From Actinomycetes bacterium (lineage in GTDB: Bacteria; Actinomycetota; Actinomycetes; Actinomycetales; Cellulomonadaceae), in NCBI GenBank assembly GCA_023432565.1, contig JAEYUL010000138.1:1-33391 (forward strand): a stretch of 33,391 nt of DNA, given 5' to 3'. Position 1 is the stretch's first letter. Every line of letters starts with the position of its first letter. Shown here piece by piece: positions 16,476-23,302 of this stretch. The notes beneath the pieces are model-generated. The model did no database searches. It saw only the letters and a program-made list of their open reading frames with translations, and was not told where the DNA came from. A program made the position numbers and the translations under genes.

Positions 16476-17375
16476 TCAGCCCTTGACCGCGCCCTGGAGG
16501 CCGCTGACGATCCGCTTCTGCATCGTGAGGAAGAAGATCAGGGCCGGGATCATCGCGAGCGACGTGAAGGCGAACACGCCCGCGATGTCGGTCGAGTGCT
16601 CTGCCGAGAAGTCTGCGACTCCCAACGGCAAGGTCTTGTTGTCGCCGATCAGCAGGAGCAGCGGCAACAGGTAGGCGTTCCACGACCCGACGAAGGCCAG
16701 GACGCCGACCGTGACCAGACCGGGTCCCGACAGCGGCAGCAGGATGCGCCAGAAGAACCCGACGCGGCTGGCGCCGTCGAGCTGCGAGGCCTCCTCGAGC
16801 TCGGCCGGGATGGCCTGCAGGAACGGCCGCAGGATCACGACCGTCAGCGGCAGCGCGTACGCCGCCTGCGGCAGGGCGATACCCCACCAGGAGTTCGACA
16901 GGTTCAGGTCACGGATGAGGATGAACAGCGGGATGACACCCACCGTCGCGGGGAACAGCAGCCCCGCCACGAAGACCATGTAGAGGCCCTCGCGACCCTT
17001 GAACTTGTACCGCGCGAGCGGGTACGCGGCCATCACGCCGCACACCACCACCAGGGCGGTGGTGATCAGGGCGATGGCGGTCGAGTTGAACGTGTAGCGC
17101 CAGAAGCTCGGGTTGCTGAGCACCCCGGCGTAGTTCTTCATGACCCACGGGTCGGGCAGGCCCGACGGGTCGTTGATGAGGTCGCCGTTGGTGCGGAAGC
17201 CCGAGATCACGCCGTACAGCACGGGGCCGAGCGTGAACGCGACGACGATGAGCGCCACGAAGTAGATCAGCGGGTTGCCGCCCCGCATGACGTTCGTGGA
17301 GCGACCACGGCGACGGACGGCGTTGCTCGCGGCGGCCGCGGCGGCGCCCTTCGGAGGAGCAATGACGGTGGTCAT
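16476..17375 (-). CDS. Sugar ABC transporter permease, MalG type
   Basis: A 299-residue inner-membrane permease of the CUT1 carbohydrate importer family, with about six membrane helices. The EAA loop that contacts the ATPase reads ELEEASQLDGASRVGFFWRILLP (near residues 190-215). The ATG at 17375 overlaps the stop of the first permease as ATGA, so the two are translationally coupled. The N-terminus (MTTVIAPPKGAAAAAASNAVRRRGR) is cytoplasmic and Ala/Arg-rich. By context it corresponds to BxlG of the Streptomyces bxlEFGA xylobiose system. Confidence 0.92.
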   Translation of the reverse strand: MTTVIAPPKGAAAAAASNAVRRRGRSTNVMRGGNPLIYFVALIVVAFTLGPVLYGVISGFRTNGDLINDPSGLPDPWVMKNYAGVLSNPSFWRYTFNSTAIALITTALVVVCGVMAAYPLARYKFKGREGLYMVFVAGLLFPATVGVIPLFILIRDLNLSNSWWGIALPQAAYALPLTVVILRPFLQAIPAELEEASQLDGASRVGFFWRILLPLSGPGLVTVGVLAFVGSWNAYLLPLLLLIGDNKTLPLGVADFSAEHSTDIAGVFAFTSLAMIPALIFFLTMQKRIVSGLQGAVKG

Positions 17376-18418
17376 CGGGAGACCTTCTTCCGGCGGACGA
17401 CCGTGGCGGTGTTGTCTCGGTTCATGATGAACCGCTGGTACAGCAGCGCCATGACGAGAGCGACGATGAACAGGATCACCGAGGCCGCCGAGGCGATGCC
17501 GTAGTTGGAGCGCTGGGTGCCCTGCTGGACGAGGAACGTCGCCATCGTGCTGGTCGCGTTGGCCGGGCCGCCTCCGGTGAGGACCCAGACCATGTCGAAC
17601 AGCTGCAGCGAGCCGATCATCGACAGGAACGCCCAGGTGCGCAGCGTCGGGCCGAGCATCGGGATCGTGACCCGGCGCTGGATCTGCCACCACGTCGCGC
17701 CGTCGAGCTGTGCCGCCTCGTAGAGCTCCTCGGGAACGCCCTGCAGGCCGGCGAGGAACAGGATGATCGCCATCCCGAGGTACTTCCACGTCAGGACCGC
17801 GATCACGGCGGGCAACGCCCACTCGAGACTGCCGGTGAAGCCTTGCTTGGGTCCGGCCAACCCGATGCTCTGGAGCACCGTGGCGATGATGCCGTCGTTC
17901 GGGACGAACATCTGGTACCAGATGACACCCGCGATGACCTCGGACAGCACGTACGGGACGAAGATGATCGTGCGCAGGATGCCCTGGCCGCGCATCTTGC
18001 GGTTGAGCAGGAGCGCGATCGCCAGGCCGAGCGGGAGCTGGATGGCGATCGAGGCCACCACGATGACCATGTTGTGCTGGAACGCCTCGATGAACTCGGG
18101 GTTCGCCAGCACGCGGCGGTAGTTGTCGAGACCGACGAACCGCTCGAACTCGCCGTAGCCCTTCCACTTGAAGAAGGAGATCTGGACGGCTCGAGCGATC
18201 GGTACCACGACGAACAGGCCGAGCAGGGCAAGGGCGGGCGCCACGAACAGCGTGATCTCGAGGCCCTTGCGGAACGGGCCACTCCCGCGGCGTCCGGCCG
18301 ACCGGCCGGTCGCCGGCCGCGCCGAAGCGCGACCGGCGACCGGGGCGGTCAGGGTGGACGTCGCAGGCGAGGCGGTGACGCCCGTGCGGGCGCTCGCTTC
18401 GTCTGCCACGTCGATCAC
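17372..18418 (-). CDS. Sugar ABC transporter permease, MalF type
   Basis: A 348-residue CUT1-family membrane permease with an Ala/Arg-rich cytoplasmic N-terminus of about 50 residues, six predicted membrane helices starting near ITLFVAPALALLGLF, and the EAA loop ELYEAAQLDGATWWQIQRRVTIP. The start is a GTG at 18418 that overlaps the binding-protein stop as GTGA. It would form the heterodimeric channel with the permease at 16476. It corresponds by context to BxlF. No ATPase gene is present in the operon; a shared MsiK-type ATPase encoded elsewhere is the usual solution in these bacteria. Confidence 0.92.
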   Translation of the reverse strand: MIDVADEASARTGVTASPATSTLTAPVAGRASARPATGRSAGRRGSGPFRKGLEITLFVAPALALLGLFVVVPIARAVQISFFKWKGYGEFERFVGLDNYRRVLANPEFIEAFQHNMVIVVASIAIQLPLGLAIALLLNRKMRGQGILRTIIFVPYVLSEVIAGVIWYQMFVPNDGIIATVLQSIGLAGPKQGFTGSLEWALPAVIAVLTWKYLGMAIILFLAGLQGVPEELYEAAQLDGATWWQIQRRVTIPMLGPTLRTWAFLSMIGSLQLFDMVWVLTGGGPANATSTMATFLVQQGTQRSNYGIASAASVILFIVALVMALLYQRFIMNRDNTATVVRRKKVSR

Positions 18419-19746
18419 TTCTCCGCGTCTGCCGCAGACTGCGTGGCGTCGACGACCTCCTGCGGGGTGGCCTTGCCTGCGAACAGGTCGACGATCTTGG
18501 CGTTCATCGCGTCACCGATCGCCTTGCCGAAGGCCGTGTCGAAGTAGAGCTGGACGAACGGGGCCGCGTCGCGGACCTCGAGGAGGCTCGCCAGCGCCGC
18601 GTCGGAGACGTACTTCGACGCCGTCGGGTTGGTCGGCAGACCCATGTCGAGCTCCGCGAAGCCCTTCTGGATCTCGTCGGACAGCAGGTACTGCGCGAAG
18701 TCGACCGCAGCGTCGGGCGCGTCCTTGCTGACGGCCCACGCGTCACCGCCACCGAGCTGGGAGGCCGGGTCGCCCTCGCCGCCGTCGACGGCCGGGAACG
18801 AGAACCACGCCAGGTCGGAGCCGATGCCCTCGGTGCCGAGCTCGTCCGTCACGCCCTGCATGACGCCGGGCTCCCAGTGGCCCTGGAGCTCGATCGCGAC
18901 CTTGCCGGTGGCGAGCATGCCCGAGGCGCTCGACGGGCCCTTCTGGGCGACCGTGCTCAGGAAGCCGTCGTTGAAGGGCTCGGCGTCAAGGAACTCCTTG
19001 AGCGACTCGCCCGCACGGACGAAGCAGGGGTCCGAGAAGTCGAACGACGACACGGCGCCCGTCAGGGTGTCCTGCGAGCACTGACGCAGCGCGAAGTAGT
19101 ACCAGTAGTGGGCAGCAGGCCAGCCCTCACCGGCACCGACCGACAGCGGGGTGATGCCCGCGGCCTTGAGCTTGTCGATCGCGTCGTACATCTCGTCCCA
19201 CGTCGACGGCGGCGCGTCGATGCCCGCCTTGGCGAACAGGGCCTTGTTGTACCAGAAGCCCACGACGCCGAGCGAGAACGGCAGCGCGTAGGTCTTGCCC
19301 TCGACCTGGAAGCCGGCCACGGAACCGCCGAGCTTGGCGATCGTGTCCGCCGCCGCGTCGGAGATGTCCTTGGTCAGGCCCGCGTTGACGTGGTCGCGCA
19401 GCTCGCCGCCACCACGCTCCATGTAGACGTCGGGGGCGTCCCCGGCCTGGAAGGCGGCCTCGAGCTTGGTGATCATGTCGTCGTGCTGCATGGCGTTCAC
19501 CTCGACGGTGACGCCCGGGTTGGCGGCCTCGAAGTCCTTCGCGATCTTGTCGTAGTAGACCTTGCCCTCACCCGTGTTGGAGTTGTGCCACCACGAGATG
19601 GTGACCTCCTCCTGCTTCGAGTCCCCGCCGCCGCCAGCGGTCGTGCCGTCGCCGGAGGGGGAGTCGCCGCCGCTGCTGCAGGCGGCAAGGAGTGCGATCG
19701 TCGTCGCGAGCGCGATGCCCGCCGTTGCACGACGCATGCGTGCCAT
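18415..19746 (-). CDS. Sugar-binding lipoprotein of ABC importer
   Basis: A 443-residue extracellular solute-binding protein, family 1. The signal peptide ends at a lipobox LLAACSSG (Cys23), followed by a Gly/Ser/Asp-rich linker and the mature domain starting near EEVTISWWHNSN. The ATG at 19746 has an AAGGGA ribosome site 6-7 bases upstream; in-frame codons further up are in the promoter region and are rejected. It is first in the operon, with the divergent LacI regulator 129 bases away. By context it should capture xylobiose or related xylo-oligosaccharides, like BxlE, but cello-oligosaccharides cannot be excluded from sequence alone. Confidence 0.93.
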   Translation of the reverse strand: MARMRRATAGIALATTIALLAACSSGGDSPSGDGTTAGGGGDSKQEEVTISWWHNSNTGEGKVYYDKIAKDFEAANPGVTVEVNAMQHDDMITKLEAAFQAGDAPDVYMERGGGELRDHVNAGLTKDISDAAADTIAKLGGSVAGFQVEGKTYALPFSLGVVGFWYNKALFAKAGIDAPPSTWDEMYDAIDKLKAAGITPLSVGAGEGWPAAHYWYYFALRQCSQDTLTGAVSSFDFSDPCFVRAGESLKEFLDAEPFNDGFLSTVAQKGPSSASGMLATGKVAIELQGHWEPGVMQGVTDELGTEGIGSDLAWFSFPAVDGGEGDPASQLGGGDAWAVSKDAPDAAVDFAQYLLSDEIQKGFAELDMGLPTNPTASKYVSDAALASLLEVRDAAPFVQLYFDTAFGKAIGDAMNAKIVDLFAGKATPQEVVDATQSAADAEK

Positions 19747-19788
19747 GTTTGGTCCCTTCAGTCTTCGTTGACCCACCTGGACGCGAGG

Positions 19789-19818
19789 AGCATGGCAAAG
19801 TTTCGAAGAACGCGTCAA
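19789..19818 (-). promoter_or_regulatory. Candidate promoter of the sugar-importer operon
   Basis: On the minus strand TTGACG (19813-19818) is followed after 18 bases by CATGCT (19789-19794). The -35 is one base away from the first operator element (19820-19827), so a bound repressor would block RNA polymerase. The -10 is a poor match, so the assignment is tentative. Confidence 0.4.
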
Positions 19819-19819
19819 T

Positions 19820-19851
19820 CGTTATCGACACCGATATCGACACCGTTATCA
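19820..19851. promoter_or_regulatory. Triple operator-like repeat between importer operon and regulator
   Basis: Three 8-bp elements lie on an exact 12-bp period: CGTTATCG (19820-19827), the palindrome CGATATCG (19832-19839) and CGTTATCA (19844-19851), each pair separated by ACAC. On the minus strand they read as CGATAACG-type units with GTGT spacers. The position between divergent genes and next to the candidate -35 fits the site of the LacI-family regulator. Related elements occur upstream of the xylanase at 28479-28509. Confidence 0.6.
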
Positions 19852-19875
19852 AACCGATGCCATAGGATCGCCCAC

Positions 19876-20877
19876 GTGGAGCACTCAGGCCGGGTCAAGA
19901 TGGCCGACGTCGCCCGTCAGGCGGGTGTGTCGGTCGCGACCGTCTCCAAGGTCGTGAACGGCCGGTACGGCGTCGCGCAGTCCACGCTCGATCGCGTGCG
20001 GCAGGTGATCTCCGAGCTCGGCTACGAGGCCAGCCTCGGCGCGTCGAGCCTGCGCTCGCTGCGCACCAACGTCGTGGGGATCCTCGTCGCGGAGTTCGAG
20101 CCGTTCTCGACCGAGCTGCTCAAGGGCGCCTCCGACGCGATCGGTGCGACCGACTACGAGCTGCTCGCGTACTCCGCGGGCGGTCGCCGGTCGGACGTGG
20201 GCTGGGAGCGCCGGTACCTGTCGCGGCTCGGCGGGACGCTCATCGACGGCGCCATCATCGTCACGCCCACCGTCGTCGACACGCGCTCCGTCATCCCGGT
20301 CGTCGCGATCGACCCCCACACCGGCCCCTCCGGCGTGCCGAGCGTCGACTCCGACAACTTCGCCGGCGGCGTGATCGCCACGGAGCACCTGCTGCGCCTC
20401 GGCCACCGGCGGATCGGCCACCTGGCCGGCCGCACCGACCTGGAGTCCGCCCGTCTCCGAGAGGCCGGGTTCCGCTCGGCGATGGCGTCCGCGGGCCTGA
20501 CCGTCGACGAGTCGCTCGTCGTGACCGGTGGGTATCGGCAGGACACCGCGACGCAACCCGCCCGAGCCCTGCTCGACCGGCCCGACCGACCCACCGCGGT
20601 GTTCGCCGCCAACGACCTGTCCGCGATCCGTACGGTCGAGGTCGCGAAGGAGCTGGGCCTGAGCGTCCCGGGCGACCTGTCCGTGATCGGGTTCGACAAC
20701 GTCCCGGAGTCGGCGCTGTGCGACCCGCCGCTCACGACCGTCAGCCAGCCGCTGCGCGACATCGGCTCGCGTGCGCTGCAGCTGCTCACCGACCTGCTCG
20801 CCGAGCGCGAGGCCCCCACGCACCTGCGCCTGCCGACCGCGCTCGTCGAGCGCGCCTCCTGCCGCCCGCTGCCCTGA
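19876..20877 (+). CDS. LacI-family transcriptional regulator, BxlR-like
   Basis: A 333-residue sugar-responsive regulator. The N-terminal helix-turn-helix and hinge read VKMADVARQAGVSVATVSKV (from residue 7), followed by a periplasmic-binding-protein-like effector domain (about 65-333) with the usual VVGILVAEFEPFS start and the VIGFDNVPES motif. The GTG at 19876 is the only start before the conserved VKMADVA. A TAGGAT hexamer (19863-19868) lies 7 bases upstream, so the mRNA may be leaderless. It is divergent from the xylo-oligosaccharide operon and probably represses it in the absence of sugar, as BxlR does in Streptomyces. The effector is not determinable from sequence. Confidence 0.92.
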   Translation: MEHSGRVKMADVARQAGVSVATVSKVVNGRYGVAQSTLDRVRQVISELGYEASLGASSLRSLRTNVVGILVAEFEPFSTELLKGASDAIGATDYELLAYSAGGRRSDVGWERRYLSRLGGTLIDGAIIVTPTVVDTRSVIPVVAIDPHTGPSGVPSVDSDNFAGGVIATEHLLRLGHRRIGHLAGRTDLESARLREAGFRSAMASAGLTVDESLVVTGGYRQDTATQPARALLDRPDRPTAVFAANDLSAIRTVEVAKELGLSVPGDLSVIGFDNVPESALCDPPLTTVSQPLRDIGSRALQLLTDLLAEREAPTHLRLPTALVERASCRPLP

Positions 20878-20904
20878 CCGGCCCGCCCCGCGCGCCGGTC
20901 AGGG
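20872..20904. terminator. Bidirectional terminator containing both stop codons
   Basis: A perfect 11-bp inverted repeat has arms CCCTGACCGGC (20872-20882) and GCCGGTCAGGG (20894-20904) with an 11-base loop. It sits between convergent genes. The TGA of the regulator (20875-20877) and the stop of the peptide transporter (20899-20901) are symmetric parts of the two arms. Confidence 0.7.
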
Positions 20905-22494
20905 GCCGATGCTCGCTGCCTCGTCCTGCGTCTCGGCGCCCTCGCGCATGTGCCGCGTGACCCAGGGCGCGACGGCGAACATGGCGAGCGCGCACACGAG
21001 CGCGACCGCGCCGATCCAGCCGAAGTACGCCGTCGGGCTCGCGTCGCTCGTCGCCTGGACCAGCTGGGCCGTGATCGCGTTGCCCGCACTCGTCGCGAGG
21101 AACCACAGCGCCATCGCCTGGCCCTTGAACGCACGCGGCGCGAGCAGCGTGGTCGCCGCCAGACCGACCGGCGACAGGCACAGCTCGCCGATCGTCTGGA
21201 TCACGTAGACCACGACGAGCACCCACCACGGCGACTTGCCGTCGCCCGCGAGCGCCGACGCCCCGGCGAGGAACAGGAACGACAGCGCGGCGAACGACAG
21301 GCCGATCGCGAACTTCACCGCGGTCGGCGGGCGGTCGTCGAGCCGGACCCACAGCCACGCGAACGCGGGGGCGAGCAGGATGATCGACGCCGGGTTCACC
21401 GACTGGAAGAACGCCGGCGACACCTCGACCCCGAAGATCACGAGCTCGGTCTCGTCGCGGGCGTACGCCGACAACGTGCTCGCCGCCTGCTCGAAGATCA
21501 TCCAGAACAGCATCGCGGCCACGAACAGCGGGATGTAGGCGCGCAGGCGCGAGCGCTCACGGGCCGTGACCTTGGGCGAGCGCAGCATCACCCAGAACGT
21601 GGCGACCGGCGCCGCGAGCGCGACGTAGGACAGCGCGTCGACCGCCGTCGTCGTCGTGAAACCACCCGAGGTGAGCGCCGCGACGCCGAGCGCGACGAGG
21701 CAGCCGGCGGCCACCGCGACCACCAGGCGCACCACGCCGGCCCGGTCCGCCGCCGTCAACGGGTTCGGCGGGAGCTCTCCGGCGCCCGCGAGCAGCCGGC
21801 GGCCCGCGACGAAGAACACGAGCGCGATCGCCATCCCGACCGCGGCGACCGCGAACCCCGCGTGGTAGCCCCCGAGCTCGCGCGCGACCCCGACGAGGAC
21901 CGGCGCGAGCAACGAGCCGATGTTGATGCCCATGTAGAAGATCGAGAAGCCCGAGTCGCGCCGCACGTCGTCGCGCGAGTACAGGTCGCCGACCATGCTC
22001 GAGACGTTGGGCTTGAGCAGCCCTGTGCCGAGGGCCACGAGCACGATGCCCACGTACGCGGTCGCCACGGTCGGCACCGCGAGGCTCACGTGACCCGCCG
22101 CGATGACCACGCCGCCGTAGAGCACCGAGCGCCGCGCGCCGATCATCCGGTCGGCGAGCCATCCGCCGATCACGGACAGCAGGTACACGGACGCGCCGTA
22201 GGTCGCCACGACCGCGTTGCCCAGGTCGTCCGCGAGGCCCAGACCGCCGTTCGCGAGCGTGTCCGTGAGGAAGTACAGCAGGATCGCCCGCATGCCGTAG
22301 TAGCTGAACCGCTCCCACAGCTCGGTCCCGGACAACGTCATCAGCCCGAGCGGGTGGCCGAAGAACGCATGGTCGCGCGGCACCAGCCGCTGAGCCTGCG
22401 CGCCGTCCGCGGCGTCGTTCAGGGTGCCGCTCCCGGTCGCCTCGGGCGTGCGCCGGTCCTCGCGTCCGCCGGCGTCCCGGGCACCGTCATCCAT
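20899..22494 (-). CDS. POT-family proton-coupled di/tripeptide transporter
   Basis: A 531-residue major-facilitator protein with 12-14 membrane helices that should import short peptides with protons. The first helix carries the POT hallmark ExxERFxYY (Glu58, Glu61, Arg62: ELWERFSYYG). The PTR2 signatures GGWLADRMIGARRS and FSIFYMGINIGSLLAPVL follow. The C-terminal half has GELCLSPVGLAATTLLAP. The cytoplasmic N-terminus of about 45 residues is polar. The ATG at 22494 is chosen over an in-frame start at 22530 on weak grounds, since neither has a strong ribosome site. It is convergent with the LacI regulator and shares its terminator. Confidence 0.9.
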   Translation of the reverse strand: MDDGARDAGGREDRRTPEATGSGTLNDAADGAQAQRLVPRDHAFFGHPLGLMTLSGTELWERFSYYGMRAILLYFLTDTLANGGLGLADDLGNAVVATYGASVYLLSVIGGWLADRMIGARRSVLYGGVVIAAGHVSLAVPTVATAYVGIVLVALGTGLLKPNVSSMVGDLYSRDDVRRDSGFSIFYMGINIGSLLAPVLVGVARELGGYHAGFAVAAVGMAIALVFFVAGRRLLAGAGELPPNPLTAADRAGVVRLVVAVAAGCLVALGVAALTSGGFTTTTAVDALSYVALAAPVATFWVMLRSPKVTARERSRLRAYIPLFVAAMLFWMIFEQAASTLSAYARDETELVIFGVEVSPAFFQSVNPASIILLAPAFAWLWVRLDDRPPTAVKFAIGLSFAALSFLFLAGASALAGDGKSPWWVLVVVYVIQTIGELCLSPVGLAATTLLAPRAFKGQAMALWFLATSAGNAITAQLVQATSDASPTAYFGWIGAVALVCALAMFAVAPWVTRHMREGAETQDEAASIGP

Positions 22495-22551
22495 CCGCCC
22501 ATCGTGGAGCCGACGCGTGCCCCCCACCACCGGGGGCGCAGCCGGGCGCGG

Positions 22552-23124
22552 TCAGCGGGACGTCTCGTCGTACTGCCTCGCCCGGTACTCGTCCTCGAGC
22601 AGGCCCATGTCGATCCCGTCGCACCAGCGCTCGCCGTCGCGGAACGCGTCGCGCCGACGCCCCTCGACGCGGAACCCGAGGTTCTCGTACAGCGCCTGCG
22701 CGCGCGTGTTGATCGCCAGGACCGCGAGCCCCACGCGGTGCAGACCGAGCCCGTCGAACGCGAACCCCAGCACGAGCTCGATCGACTCCGTGCCGTACCC
22801 GCGCCCCCGGTAGCCGGGCCGCATCGCCAGGCGCAGCGACGCGCTGCGCACGTGCTCGTCGATGTCCTCGAGCACGATCTCGCCCAGGTACTCGTCGTGG
22901 CCGACCAGGGTGATCGCGAGGTCCACCCGGCCGGGAAGGTCGCTCGCGTTGGCGCACCACGAACGTGCCTGCTCGAGCGTGAGGGCCTGCGTCGCACCGG
23001 TGAGCCGCATCCCTTCCGGGTCGCTCACCGACTCCCACAGCGCCTCGGCGTCGTCCGCGCGGATCGGGCGCAGCGTCAGCATCTCGCCCTGCAGCGTCGG
23101 CTTGTCGACGCGCGTCGTCGTCAT
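22552..23124 (-). CDS. GNAT acetyltransferase, RimJ/RimL type
   Basis: A 190-residue acetyl-CoA-dependent N-acetyltransferase. The acetyl-CoA pyrophosphate loop reads RPGYRGRGYG (102-111). It is followed by the helix TESIELVLGFAFDGLGLHRVGL and the INTRAQALYENLGFRVEGRRRDAF segment typical of the Acetyltransf_3 group, which modifies ribosomal protein N-termini, antibiotics or small amines. The acceptor is unknown. The ATG at 23124 (MTTTRVDKP) has GGGAGGG 3-4 bases upstream and is preferred over the in-frame ATG at 23220. It is transcribed alone, 57 bases upstream of the POT gene on the same strand, so the two may share a transcript. Confidence 0.88.
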   Translation of the reverse strand: MTTTRVDKPTLQGEMLTLRPIRADDAEALWESVSDPEGMRLTGATQALTLEQARSWCANASDLPGRVDLAITLVGHDEYLGEIVLEDIDEHVRSASLRLAMRPGYRGRGYGTESIELVLGFAFDGLGLHRVGLAVLAINTRAQALYENLGFRVEGRRRDAFRDGERWCDGIDMGLLEDEYRARQYDETSR

Positions 23125-23212
23125 CCGCCCTCCCTGTCCGGTCCCCCGAGGGTAGTGGCGCGCACGCGCTGCGTCACCGGACGTGCGCGGGGTGTCGGGC
23201 ACGGCGCACGTC

Positions 23213-23297
23213 CGAGACACGAAGCGGCGGCGCCGCGGAGCTCAGCCTGTCGCCGCGACGCCGCCGCGTCCGTGTCGGGCCGGAAGGTCTCCGGCCC
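23213..23297 (-). terminator. Double hairpin after the xylanase gene
   Basis: Reading away from the xylanase stop on the minus strand, a perfect 8-bp hairpin (23277-23284 with 23290-23297) is followed by a larger imperfect one. The larger hairpin is built on GCGGCGGCG (23224-23232) pairing with CGCCGCCGC (23259-23267), with outer CCGA/ACACG pairing. They isolate the xylanase transcript from the acetyltransferase gene. No U run is present. Confidence 0.6.
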
Positions 23298-23302
23298 GGT
23301 GC

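Noticed and set aside
11048..16486. Very long plus-strand open frame (over 1800 codons) antisense to ilvD and GH3 genes
   Set aside because: The translation is low-complexity Arg/Asp/His/Val-rich, with no recognisable domain. It mirrors the codon-position GC bias of the minus-strand genes, which all have clear families.
16476..18167. Single minus-strand frame spanning both sugar permeases
   Set aside because: Only its C-terminal 299 residues are a permease. The N-terminal half is an out-of-frame reading of the upstream permease, which has its own frame and an ATGA junction.
19800..19806. TTTCGAA as a BxlR-type CGAA-N-TTCG operator
   Set aside because: Only a 6-bp palindrome without the expected centre; the phased CGATAWCG elements nearby are a stronger candidate.
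18877..20877. Extended N-terminus for the LacI regulator
   Set aside because: The extension is antisense to the binding-protein gene; the LacI family begins within a few residues of VKMADVA, so the GTG at 19876 is used.
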